Of a DNA stretch of 64,000 nucleotides, positions 21,788 to 29,495 are shown one piece after another. A program made the position numbers and the translations under genes. The notes below the pieces were generated by a model. That model did no database searches. It was not told the origin of the DNA and saw nothing but the letters and a program-made list of their open reading frames with translations. Numbering within the stretch: the first letter of the stretch is position 1; each line of letters starts with the position of its first letter. Source of the stretch: Thioalkalivibrio sp. ALJ12 (GTDB lineage Bacteria; Pseudomonadota; Gammaproteobacteria; Ectothiorhodospirales; Ectothiorhodospiraceae); the NCBI RefSeq assembly GCF_000378305.1, contig NZ_KB899540.1:129924-193923 (forward strand), read 5' to 3'.

Positions 21788-22476
21788 ACCCGACCCTGAC
21801 CGACATCATTCGCGACGGCCTGTGGAACAACAACCCGGGCCTGGTCCAGCTGCTCGGCCTGTGCCCGCTGCTGGCGATCTCCGGGACGATGGTCAACGCC
21901 ATCGGGCTGGGCATCGCGACCACCCTGACGCTGCTGCTGTCGAACGTGCTGGTCTCGATGATCCGCCGCCACGCCCGCCCGGAGATCCGCATCCCGGTCT
22001 ACGTGCTGATCATCGCCTCCATCGTGACCGCGATCGAGCTGGCGATGAACGCCTGGTTCCACGGCCTGTTCCTGATCCTCGGCATCTTCATCCCGCTGAT
22101 TGTCACCAACTGCGCGATCATCGGCCGCGCCGAGGCATTCGCCTCGCGCAACTCGGTCCCGCGCGCCGCGCTGGACGGGCTGATGATGGGGCTGGGCTTT
22201 ACCGGCGTACTGATTGCGCTGGGCGCACTGCGCGAGGTCCTGGGCCAGGGCACGCTGATGGACAACGCCCACCTGCTGTTCGGCGAGTGGGGCCACGCGA
22301 TGACCATCCAGATCTTCCCGTCCGAGCACGGCTTCCTGCTGGCCCTGCTGCCGCCTGGCGCGTTCATGGCCATGGGCCTGCTGATCGCCGCCAAGAACTG
22401 GATCGACCAGCACACGGCGACCGCGCCGGAGCCCGCTGCCGACGAATCCCGCGCCGAGGCTTCCGAGACCACCTGA
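21784..22476 (+). CDS. rnfE: Rnf electron transport complex subunit RnfE
   Basis: This 230-residue membrane subunit is paralogous to RnfA (NqrD type). It begins with [24 protein letters not shown] and carries [15 protein letters not shown], with the CP/NCA cysteines that complete the intramembrane Fe-S site with RnfA. The ATG at 21784 overlaps the rnfG stop. It is the last gene of the operon. The nth gene often found next to rnf clusters is not present here, and a bidirectional hairpin follows. Confidence 0.96.
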   Translation: MNPTLTDIIRDGLWNNNPGLVQLLGLCPLLAISGTMVNAIGLGIATTLTLLLSNVLVSMIRRHARPEIRIPVYVLIIASIVTAIELAMNAWFHGLFLILGIFIPLIVTNCAIIGRAEAFASRNSVPRAALDGLMMGLGFTGVLIALGALREVLGQGTLMDNAHLLFGEWGHAMTIQIFPSEHGFLLALLPPGAFMAMGLLIAAKNWIDQHTATAPEPAADESRAEASETT

Positions 22477-22508
22477 TCAGACGGACCGTACAGGCCCCAT
22501 CAACGAAA

Positions 22509-22538
22509 ACGCCCCACCGGGGCGCTCCGGCGGGGCGT
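22509..22538. terminator. Bidirectional terminator between rnfE and the YjfB-like gene
   Basis: ACGCCCC (22509-22515) pairs with GGGGCGT (22532-22538), with an inner CCGG/CCGG stem. Leftward the stem runs straight into TTTTCG (strong U-tract), 47 bases past the stop of the YjfB-like gene. Rightward it lies 33 bases after rnfE. It should serve both convergent units. Confidence 0.75.
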
Positions 22539-22540
22539 AA

Positions 22541-22565
22541 AGGGAACCACTGATCAGTGTTCCCC
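22541..22565. repeat. Short palindrome resembling the ends of the 280-bp element
   Basis: AGGGAACCACTGATCAGTG followed by TTCCCCT is an imperfect palindrome centred on ACTGATCAGT. The arms match the terminal sequence AGGAAACACTGATCA of the element at 49028-49294, as if the two ends were joined with the interior deleted. This is a similarity seen by eye and could be coincidental. Confidence 0.45.
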
Positions 22566-22584
22566 TGAGTGACCGTATGGGCAA

Positions 22585-22797
22585 TCAGGCGGTCGTGTCG
22601 ACGTTATTGCCCACGTGGTCGGGCAGGCCCTGGGAGGTCGCCTGCATCTCGCTGATGTTCGGCATGGCCTGCAACAGGCCCTGTGCCGCCATCTCTTCCG
22701 ATTCCATGGCCTTCTTCTGCACCGCCACATCCTTTTGCGCTGCGATATTCTGCTGGCTCATCTGCGTGGCCTGGCTGGCAATCGCACTGGCATCCAT
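22585..22797 (-). CDS. YjfB-like putative motility protein
   Basis: This is a 70-residue, Gln/Ala/Met-rich, helical protein. The N-terminus MDASAIASQATQMSQQNIAAQKDVAVQKKAM, here described in two parts (MDASAIASQATQMSQQNIA and QKDVAVQKKAMES), resembles the YjfB family. That family is a group of small proteins often found in flagellar regulons whose role is undefined. AGGAGTG lies 7 bases before the ATG. Upstream, TAAAGTCT-N11-GTCGTCAC resembles a sigma-28 flagellar promoter in its -35 part. No flagellar gene is nearby, so the motility link rests on family similarity. Confidence 0.65.
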   Translation of the reverse strand: MDASAIASQATQMSQQNIAAQKDVAVQKKAMESEEMAAQGLLQAMPNISEMQATSQGLPDHVGNNVDTTA

Positions 22798-22820
22798 CGT
22801 TCACTCCTGATTCGAATGTA

Positions 22821-22899
22821 GAGCCAGCCCGCCGGGTGTAATTAACACCGACTCGGACCTGGCTCTCCCGGGGTGACGACCACGCATGCTCAGACTTTA
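22821..22899 (-). promoter_or_regulatory. Possible sigma-28-type promoter and structured 5' leader of the YjfB-like gene
   Basis: Read leftward, TAAAGTCT (22899-22892, 7 of 8 matches to the sigma-28 -35) is followed after 11 bases by GTCGTCAC (22880-22873), a poor match to GCCGATAA. Downstream, GAGCCAG/CTGGCTC (22821-22827 with 22859-22865) encloses a second stem around GGTGT-TAATT-ACACC, so the leader should fold. The -35 overlaps the 3' end of the upstream methyltransferase gene. Confidence 0.3.
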
Positions 22900-23498
22900 G
22901 AGTTCGCCTCGAATTTTTTTGGATGGGCCACGAAGCGCCGCATGACCCCGCGCGACTCGCGATCCTCTGCCTCGATCGCGAACCCGGCGCGCTCCACCGC
23001 GGCCTCGGTATCACGGTTCGGGTGGCAGCCCCCGGTCACACAGGTCCAGGTCGGCTGTACGCGATCCTGTACCCAGGCCAGGCTCGGGCGCCGGTGCCGC
23101 ACGTGCTCGAGCATGCGTAACTGGCCCTCGGCGCCCAGCACACGGAGGATCTCCCCCAGCCCCCGCTCCGGGTCCTGAACCGAACAGAACACCAGCCCCG
23201 AGACGACCGTGTCGAACTGTCCATCGGCAAATGGCAATGCCTCGGCCCGGGCGACCACAAAAAGCGCCCCGGGTGCGCGTTCACGTGCCCGATGCAGGGC
23301 CGCCAGGTCTGGATCGAGTGCGACGAGCTGCGTCGGGTCGGAATACAGAGGAAGATTGCGGCCCGTGCCGCAGCCCAGCTCGAGGACACGACCCCGTGCC
23401 CTCACGACGAGACGCCGGCGCCAGCCACGGAAACCAAGCGCGTCCGCCAGCCCCATCAGAGCGTCATAAAGCCAGGGAATCTGTTCCACTCCGCGCAT
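22890..23498 (-). CDS. METTL7-like class I SAM-dependent methyltransferase
   Basis: This protein has 202 residues from the ATG at 23498; ATG at 23507 is an alternative. The SAM-binding motif I is VLELGCGTGRNLPLY, followed by LVALDPDLAAL and the FDTVVSGLVFCSV motif. The segment WVQDRVQPTWTCVTGGCHPNRD, seen near residue 155, resembles the GC(H/C)xxR(D/E)T region of METTL7-type methyltransferases, which act on small thiols or lipids. There is no strong ribosome-binding site at either start. The substrate is unknown. Confidence 0.8.
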   Translation of the reverse strand: MRGVEQIPWLYDALMGLADALGFRGWRRRLVVRARGRVLELGCGTGRNLPLYSDPTQLVALDPDLAALHRARERAPGALFVVARAEALPFADGQFDTVVSGLVFCSVQDPERGLGEILRVLGAEGQLRMLEHVRHRRPSLAWVQDRVQPTWTCVTGGCHPNRDTEAAVERAGFAIEAEDRESRGVMRRFVAHPKKFEANSKV

Positions 23499-23507
23499 GG
23501 AAACCAT

Positions 23508-23823
23508 TCTACGCGCCGCAAAGTGTGAACGCGTTCGCGTGATGCCCGAATCCGGAAGGAACCTGTGGGCAACACCCCTGTCCACCGAGGCAAGAGCGGA
23601 AAAATCGGCGCCTGGCAACGGCCGCCGCAGTTCCGCCGTTCAGACTAGAAGACTCCATCACACGGTTGTCTGAACGTTCGGCCCGGACTCCCACCGGGCC
23701 ATTTTTTTGTCCGGGCCCACGACCGGGGTCGGCGCGGGCCAACGCCTGACTCACGCCTGCGCGGTCACTCCCCCCTTACCCTGATACGATTCGGCGCTTT
23801 CGTGCTCCCCACGCGGTGATGCA
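23508..23823 (+). other. Gap with a two-hairpin unit ending in a strong terminator; candidate sRNA or leader
   Basis: This region upstream of the permease gene has no recognisable coding sequence. GTTCAGAC (23638-23645) pairs with GTCTGAAC (23668-23675), and five bases later an intrinsic terminator follows. No rightward gene ends nearby to use it, so it may terminate a small RNA starting around 23540-23600. Alternatively it may be a premature terminator in a leader of the permease. No known riboswitch consensus was recognised. Confidence 0.4.
23680..23708 (+). terminator. Intrinsic terminator with T7 run upstream of the permease gene
   Basis: GGCCCGG (23680-23686), loop ACTCCCA, CCGGGCC (23694-23700), then ATTTTTTT. 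This is a textbook rho-independent terminator on the plus strand. It lies 115 bases before the permease start and more than 1.2 kb after the nearest rightward gene (rnfE), so it must serve an unannotated transcript or act as an attenuator. Confidence 0.85.
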
Positions 23824-25566
23824 ATGACCGAACCCTCGCAATCGAAGATTCTCTACGAGGTGGATGACCATCCGCCGGTCGGGAAATGCGCGCTCAGCGC
23901 CCTTCAGAGTCTGATCCTGGTCGCCCCGACCATTATCCTCGCGCCCCTGATTCTGGCGCGCACCATCGGCCTCGACCTGGCCGCCACCCAGTGGACCGTC
24001 TTTGCCGCACTCATCGGCAGTGCGCTCGCCACGCTGGTCCAGGTTCGTCGCGTCGGGCCGGTCGGTTCGGGCTACCTGATCTTCATGGGCACCTCGACCG
24101 CGTATCTGGCCGTCGGCATCGAGGCGGCCATGGTCGGCGGCATGGCGCTGGTCGCGACGCTGGCCATCCTGTCCGCACCCGCACAGTTACTGTTCGCCCG
24201 CTACCTGGGCCTGTTCCGGCGCATCATAACGCCGACCGTCAGCGGGGTCGTGATCATGCTGCTGGTGCTGACCGTGATCCCGTCCACGGCCGACATGATG
24301 CATGGAGAAGGCGAGTACGAGGGCACCTGGCGCGCCCTGGTCGTCGCCCTGTTTACGCTCGGGTTCACCATCCTGCTGGCGATCTTCGGCGGTCGCATGC
24401 TGCGCCTTTGGGCACCCATCATCGGGCTCGGGGTTGGCGTCGCGGTGGCGGTTGCATTCAACATCACGGACTTTTCCAGGGTCGCGGACGCCGCCTGGCT
24501 GGGTCTGCCGCCACTGGAATGGCCGGGCTTCAACTTCGAGTTCTCGACCGCCTGGTTCACACTACTTCTGACCTTCATCATCGTCACCCTGGTCGGATCG
24601 GTCGAGTCAGTGGGCGACACCATGGTCGCGCAACGCAACTCCCACCGGACCCCGCGCAAGGTTGATTACGACCGCGTGCGCGGCGGCCTCTATGCGGACG
24701 GGGTCGGCAACATGATCGCCGGCGGCCTGGGTACGCTGCCGAACACCACCTACGGGATCGGCGTGTCCTCGATCGAGCTGACCGGCATGGCTGCGCGGCG
24801 TGTCGGCTACTACTTCGCCGGCTTCCTCGCCCTGGTCGCACTCATCCCCAAACTCAACATGGTGATGATCTCGCTCCCCGGCCCGGTCTTCGGAGCCTTC
24901 CTGCTGATCCTTCTGGCGCTGCTGTTCGTGGCCGGCATTCGCCTGTGCGCACAGGACGGCCTGAGCTACCAGAGCGGGCTGATCATCGGCGTGGCGTTCT
25001 CCACCGGCTTCCTGTTCCAGAACCAGTTGTTCTTCCATCACTTGATCCCGGACGCGCTGGGGCCGTTCATGAACAACAGCGTGACCACCGGCGGCACCGT
25101 CGCGGTCGCCATCAGCCTGATCTTCAACCTGCGCCCGCGCCCACGACGCCGCAGCACCTTCGCGCCCGAGGCCGAATCCCTGCCGCAGATCCAGGCCATG
25201 GCGCGGGAGTTCGGCGAGAGCCTGAGTCTGCCGGAGAAGCAGTCCGTCAAGCTGCAGGTGGCCTTGGAAGAGGTGTTCATGCACCTGTCCGAACAGGCCG
25301 CCAGCGAGCCGGGGCGCAGCCGCCCGGTGGATGTCCGTCTGGAACGCGAGGGCGAACACCTCGCGGTGGAGATGATCGACCGCAGTGCGGCGGCCGAAGT
25401 CGACGAGGCCTCGCTGCGCAAGGCCCGGCAATGGGGTCACAACGACGAGCAGTCCCTGCGCGAACTGGGGCTGTACCTGCTGAATAGCCTCGCGCAGGAT
25501 GTGCGACACCTGCGCATGGCCGGGGTCAACTACATCTCGTTCAGTATCCCGCTGCGCCCGATGTAA
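23824..25566 (+). CDS. NCS2 nucleobase:cation symporter fused to an RsbW-like HATPase domain
   Basis: This is a 580-residue protein. Residues 1-440 are a polytopic NCS2 (uracil/xanthine permease) transporter with about 14 hydrophobic segments. The family signature is seen in LVGSVESVGDTMVA and GNMIAGGLGTLPNTTYG. After a basic linker (RPRPRRRS), residues 452-580 form a soluble domain like anti-sigma-factor kinases. It has LQVALEEVFMHLSEQ at the N-box place (the Mg-binding Asn is His), EMIDRS at the G1 place and ELGLYLLNSLAQDV. The ATP-site residues look degenerate. The tail may regulate uptake or tie it to a phospho-relay. Both halves are in one uninterrupted frame. Confidence 0.85.
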   Translation: MTEPSQSKILYEVDDHPPVGKCALSALQSLILVAPTIILAPLILARTIGLDLAATQWTVFAALIGSALATLVQVRRVGPVGSGYLIFMGTSTAYLAVGIEAAMVGGMALVATLAILSAPAQLLFARYLGLFRRIITPTVSGVVIMLLVLTVIPSTADMMHGEGEYEGTWRALVVALFTLGFTILLAIFGGRMLRLWAPIIGLGVGVAVAVAFNITDFSRVADAAWLGLPPLEWPGFNFEFSTAWFTLLLTFIIVTLVGSVESVGDTMVAQRNSHRTPRKVDYDRVRGGLYADGVGNMIAGGLGTLPNTTYGIGVSSIELTGMAARRVGYYFAGFLALVALIPKLNMVMISLPGPVFGAFLLILLALLFVAGIRLCAQDGLSYQSGLIIGVAFSTGFLFQNQLFFHHLIPDALGPFMNNSVTTGGTVAVAISLIFNLRPRPRRRSTFAPEAESLPQIQAMAREFGESLSLPEKQSVKLQVALEEVFMHLSEQAASEPGRSRPVDVRLEREGEHLAVEMIDRSAAAEVDEASLRKARQWGHNDEQSLRELGLYLLNSLAQDVRHLRMAGVNYISFSIPLRPM

Positions 25567-25611
25567 TCACTCGACGCCGGTTCGCCGGTTCAGGGCCCCG
25601 CCGCCAGCGGT

Positions 25612-26241
25612 TCAGTCGCGGGAGCCGTGGATCAGGTTGAGGAACTCGCGACGGGTACGCGCATCTTCGCGGAAGGCACCCAGCATCACCGACGTCGCCA
25701 TCGAGGAGTGCTGCTTCTCCACCCCGCGCATGGTCATGCACATGTGCTTGGCGTCCACGACCACGCCCACGCCCTTGGCATTGGTGACCTGCTTCAGGGC
25801 CTCGGCGATCTGCCGCGTCATGTTTTCCTGGATCTGCAGGCGCGCGGCGAACATATCGACAATCCGCGCGATCTTGGAGAGGCCGATCACCTTGCCATTC
25901 GGCAGGTAGGCGACATGCACCTTGCCGATGATCGGCAGCAGGTGGTGCTCGCACAGCGAGTACAGCTCGATATCGCGCAGCAGCACCATCTCGTCGTTGT
26001 CGGAGCTGAACAGCGCGCCGTTGACGATCGTGTCGAGGTCCTGGTGATAGCCCCGGGTCAGGTACTGCATCGCCTTGGCCGCCCGCATCGGCGTATCCAG
26101 CAAACCCTCGCGGTTCGGGTCTTCATTCAGGCCGGCGAGGATCTCGCGATAATGACGGGCCAGGGCCTCGGGGGCCGGCAGCGGCCGCCCATCGGCTGCG
26201 CTGGTCACGGGTTCGTCCGCGGTACGGGCATCTGCTTGCAT
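25612..26241 (-). CDS. folE: GTP cyclohydrolase I, type IA
   Basis: This 209-residue enzyme makes dihydroneopterin triphosphate for folate. Zinc ligands are seen in [21 protein letters not shown] (Cys-His-His) and [26 protein letters not shown] and [10 protein letters not shown] are family markers. The start at 26241 ([11 protein letters not shown]) is favoured by AAGGA seven bases upstream. In-frame ATGs at 26262 and 26274 are possible. The presence of Zn ligands shows the Zn-dependent IA form. It converges with the NCS2 gene. Confidence 0.96.
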   Translation of the reverse strand: MQADARTADEPVTSAADGRPLPAPEALARHYREILAGLNEDPNREGLLDTPMRAAKAMQYLTRGYHQDLDTIVNGALFSSDNDEMVLLRDIELYSLCEHHLLPIIGKVHVAYLPNGKVIGLSKIARIVDMFAARLQIQENMTRQIAEALKQVTNAKGVGVVVDAKHMCMTMRGVEKQHSSMATSVMLGAFREDARTRREFLNLIHGSRD

Positions 26242-26295
26242 CGATAGGTCCTTGTTCTGTGCCATCTTCGGCATTCCTAGGGGCGTGCGGGCGCG

Positions 26296-27111
26296 TCAGC
26301 GCACCATGATAACGGCCAGCCCGGAGGCCAGCGAAACGATAGCCCCCGCAGTCAGCGCCATGCGCAGTCCCAGGTACCCGCGCGGCAACGGCCGCCCACG
26401 CAGGCTCAACCGGTCCACCCACAGCGCCCCCAAAAACAGCGCGGCCAGGGTCATCAGCGCCTCGGGCAGCGGTTGGAGCAACGCCAGCCAGGCGAGGATC
26501 GCCGGGACCACCGCCCACACGGGTGCCGACAGCGGGCCCACCCGGTGCTCACGATCCGCCAGGTAAAGGCCCCAGTGGATCGCTCCGAGAAACGACAGGA
26601 TGACGGCACCATAAAACGCCAGGGCCTCCAGCGCGAAAACCTGCCATTCCGGCTGGGCCATCCAGGCCCCGAAGCCCAGGACCACAAAGGGGATCAGACC
26701 TCCGTATCCCAGCACCTGAAGCATCGGTGCCGAGGCTTCCTGGGACTGTTGCGTCTGCCCTGCCCGTTCCGCGACGTCACGCGGACCTCGGTTGGCCCCG
26801 GCCGCGACAGCCCGCGCACCGAGGTACTCACGCAATTCGGGGAGCCCCCCGATTGCACCGTCCCGCGCAACGAAATAGGGCAATACATCGGCCCCGGTCG
26901 CCTGCTGCAGGGCATGAAACTGCTCGCGGTTGTGAGCAGAGCCCATGCCCCACTCCAGGCGCACCCAGCGACCGGGCAGCATTGCATCCAGCAGGGCCAC
27001 AGCATCGCGCACATCGGACAGCCCGGAGGTGATCGCGACGACCTCGTGCTCGACCAGTGCCTGGCGCACCTCGGCAGGCCAGCCGCTCATGGTCTGGGCG
27101 GTGTCGTTCAT
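26296..27111 (-). CDS. Glutaredoxin-like domain fused to DUF3429 membrane domain
   Basis: This is a 271-residue protein. Residues 23-98 look like a glutaredoxin fold, with strand VVAITSG in the place of the CxxC strand, then LPYFVARDGAIGGLPELREYL (the cis-Pro/IGG.x.L region). The redox cysteines are absent (TSGLSD). Residues 130-271 hold four to five transmembrane helices with the DUF3429 (TMEM69-like) pattern GAIHWGLYLAD. DUF3429 has no assigned function. The fusion suggests the Grx-like part is a binding module at the cytoplasmic face. Confidence 0.72.
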   Translation of the reverse strand: MNDTAQTMSGWPAEVRQALVEHEVVAITSGLSDVRDAVALLDAMLPGRWVRLEWGMGSAHNREQFHALQQATGADVLPYFVARDGAIGGLPELREYLGARAVAAGANRGPRDVAERAGQTQQSQEASAPMLQVLGYGGLIPFVVLGFGAWMAQPEWQVFALEALAFYGAVILSFLGAIHWGLYLADREHRVGPLSAPVWAVVPAILAWLALLQPLPEALMTLAALFLGALWVDRLSLRGRPLPRGYLGLRMALTAGAIVSLASGLAVIMVR

Positions 27112-27275
27112 AACGCGGCCTCAATCGCGGCGCGCAAACGCCGGTCCTCGGACGTCAGGCCTGCCCACAACAGCTCTATCACCACAAGCAACCGACTACC
27201 CCTACGCATCGCTGCACCCTCCGCGCCCCGGGCTGTGCGGGGCTCACTGTGCGCCGTATTCTGGACGACGACCAT

Positions 27276-27311
27276 TTGCAGGCATTGTACAGGTATTGTA
27301 TAAGATGTACA
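27276..27311 (+). promoter_or_regulatory. Sigma-70 promoter overlapped by CarH/LitR-like TGTACA repeats
   Basis: TTGCAG (27276-27281), 17-base spacer, TATAAG (27299-27304). Three direct TGTACA-type half-sites overlap it: TGTACA 27286-27291, TGTATA 27297-27302 and TGTACA 27306-27311. The first two are spaced exactly 11 bp. Direct TGTACA repeats at 11-bp spacing are the operator type of B12-dependent CarH/LitR light-responsive MerR repressors. The genes downstream are typical members of such photo-oxidative regulons. Confidence 0.6.
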
Positions 27312-27341
27312 TCACCCTTTGATGGAATCGGAACCGTCATC

Positions 27342-28715
27342 ATGAGCACCTCTCGCATCGCCGTCATCGGCGGCGGCATCGCCGGGCTGGCCAGCGGCTG
27401 GATCCTGCAGTCGCGTCACCAGGTGCGCCTGTTCGAGGCGGCGCCCGAACTGGGCGGTCACGCCCACACCATCGAGGTATCCGACCCGGAGGGCCCCACG
27501 CACCTCGATACCGGCTTCGTGGTGTACAACGAGCGCAACTACCCGCTGCTGACCCGCCTTTTTCGCGACCTGAGCGTGCCGACCCAGCCGACTGAAATGT
27601 CGTTCTCCTGTTCCCGGCATCCCCACGGCGTGGAATACGCCGGCAGCGACCTGAACACCCTGTTCGCGCAGCGGCGCAACCTGCTCAGCCCGCGCTTTCT
27701 GCGTATGGGCGCCGACATCCTGCGCTTCAACCGCCTGGGGCATCGACTGTTCGAGCGCGGCGAGACCCCGCAGGGCACCTTGGGCCATTTTCTGTCGCGG
27801 CACCGCTTTGGCCAGGGTTTCATCGAGGACTACCTGTTGCCGATGGCCGCCGCGATCTGGTCCGCGCCGCCGGAGTCCATCCGCGAGTTCCCGTCCGCGA
27901 GTTTCCTGCGGTTCTTTCGCAACCACGGGCTGCTGGACCTGCGCGACCGCCCGCAGTGGCGCACCGTGCGCGGTGGCAGCCGCGAATATGTGCAGCGCCT
28001 CGCCGCGCGGCTCGAGCCACGTAGCGTCATCCACGAGGCCGTCCGCGCCGTGATCCCCGAAGGCGGCCAGTGGCGTGTGCTGACCGCGGAGCGCTCCGAG
28101 GGATTCGATCAAGTCGTGTTCGCCTGTCATGCGAACGACGCCCGCCGCCTCCTGGGGCGAACCATGCCCGCGCTCGACGGCCTGCTGGCGGACTGCCGCT
28201 TCCAGGAAAACCGCGCCATCGTGCATACCGACGCCACCCTGATGCCCCGCTCACGCCGCGTCTGGTCCTCGTGGAACTACCTGAGCGGACGCACCACGCA
28301 GCCTGGTGAACGGGTTTCGGTCTCCTACTGGATGAACCGCCTGCACAACCTGGAGCGTCGCCGCGACTACGTGATCAGCCTGAATCCCTGGCGCGAGCCC
28401 CACCCCACCGCAGTGCTCGGAGAGCACCTTTGGGAACATCCCGTAATGGATGCCCCCGCCGAGACCGCCCGCCAGCGCCTGATGGACTGCCAGGGCCAGG
28501 ACGGACTCTATTTCGCCGGGGCCTGGATGGGCGACGGCTTCCACGAGGACGGGCTACGCTCCGCCGTCGTGATCGGCGAGGCGATGGGCATCGCGCCCCC
28601 TTGGGACTCCACGCCGAGTGCTACACCCGCGCCGGTGGCGGTGGATTCGGAGCCGGTCAACGGCGGCGGCGCGACGCCGACCGCGGCACCGGCTGCGCGC
28701 CCCGAGGATGCCTGA
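27342..28715 (+). CDS. FAD-dependent amine-oxidase-like oxidoreductase
   Basis: This is a 457-residue protein. The N-terminal dinucleotide-binding motif is IAVIGGGIAGLASGWIL followed by LFEAAPELGGHAHT. The C-terminal FAD motif is YFAGAWMGDGFHEDGLRSA. It is the family usually encoded with DUF1365 and a Cfa-type methyltransferase in membrane-lipid modification clusters. A cofactor-dependent oxidation or isomerisation of an unsaturated fatty acyl chain is inferred from the neighbours. A Pro/Ala/Thr-rich 40-residue tail is unusual. The ATG at 27342 is used; the frame upstream is non-homologous. Confidence 0.87.
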   Translation: MSTSRIAVIGGGIAGLASGWILQSRHQVRLFEAAPELGGHAHTIEVSDPEGPTHLDTGFVVYNERNYPLLTRLFRDLSVPTQPTEMSFSCSRHPHGVEYAGSDLNTLFAQRRNLLSPRFLRMGADILRFNRLGHRLFERGETPQGTLGHFLSRHRFGQGFIEDYLLPMAAAIWSAPPESIREFPSASFLRFFRNHGLLDLRDRPQWRTVRGGSREYVQRLAARLEPRSVIHEAVRAVIPEGGQWRVLTAERSEGFDQVVFACHANDARRLLGRTMPALDGLLADCRFQENRAIVHTDATLMPRSRRVWSSWNYLSGRTTQPGERVSVSYWMNRLHNLERRRDYVISLNPWREPHPTAVLGEHLWEHPVMDAPAETARQRLMDCQGQDGLYFAGAWMGDGFHEDGLRSAVVIGEAMGIAPPWDSTPSATPAPVAVDSEPVNGGGATPTAAPAARPEDA

Positions 28716-28724
28716 GGCACTGGC

Positions 28725-29495
28725 ATGGACGCGGCCCTGGTCTATACATCGGTCATGCACCAGCGCATTGCAACGCCGGCGTATCGCTTTCGCTACCCGG
28801 TAATCGCCGCGCTGTTCGACATTGATCGCCTGGAGACCACCGCAGAACGCTGCCGGCTGTTCTCGCTGGACCGTTTCAACCTGTTCAGCCTGCATACCCG
28901 CGACCACGGCCCGCGCGATGGCCGTCCCTGGCGGCCCTGGATCGAGTCCCATCTCGCGGAGCACGGCATTGAACTCGCGGGCGGCGCGATCCACCTGCTC
29001 GCGATGCCGCGCGTATTCGGGCACGCGTTCAACCCGCTCAGCGTCTGGTTCGCCTATCACGCGGATGGCGGGTTGCGTGGCGTGTTGCTGGAAGTCCGCA
29101 ACACCTTCGGCGAGCACCACCACTACCTGCTGCACGAAGGCGGTCGCACCTTGACTACGCCGGTACGCAAGGAGAAGGACAAGGCCTTTCATGTATCCCC
29201 GTTCATCGACATGGATGCGCGCTACGCCTTCACCATCTCGCCCGCACGGCTGGAACGCGGGGCCACCGTGCGGTTGGCAATCCGCGAGACCCAGGCGGGT
29301 TCACCATTCCTGGTCGCAACCCAGCACGGCCGCCTGCGCGACTTTGCCGACCGAACGCTGCTGGCCGCATTGATGCACCAGCCCTGGATGACCCTCAAGG
29401 TCCTGCCACTGATTCACTGGCAGGCACTCAAGATCTGGCTGCGCGGCGGACGCTACCACCCGCGCCCTGCGCCGCCGCAAAAGGAGATGCACTGA
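28725..29495 (+). CDS. DUF1365 domain protein
   Basis: This 256-residue protein shows all DUF1365 hallmarks: HQRIATPAYRFRYPV, LFSLDRFNLFSLH, MPRVFGHAFNPLSVWFAYH, EVRNTFGEHHHYLL, and KEKDKAFHVSPFIDMDARY. The function of the family is not settled. It nearly always lies between an FAD oxidoreductase and a cyclopropane-type fatty acid synthase, as here, so a role in fatty-acyl chain modification is inferred. It is 9 bases after the oxidoreductase and its stop overlaps the cfa start by one base. Confidence 0.9.
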   Translation: MDAALVYTSVMHQRIATPAYRFRYPVIAALFDIDRLETTAERCRLFSLDRFNLFSLHTRDHGPRDGRPWRPWIESHLAEHGIELAGGAIHLLAMPRVFGHAFNPLSVWFAYHADGGLRGVLLEVRNTFGEHHHYLLHEGGRTLTTPVRKEKDKAFHVSPFIDMDARYAFTISPARLERGATVRLAIRETQAGSPFLVATQHGRLRDFADRTLLAALMHQPWMTLKVLPLIHWQALKIWLRGGRYHPRPAPPQKEMH

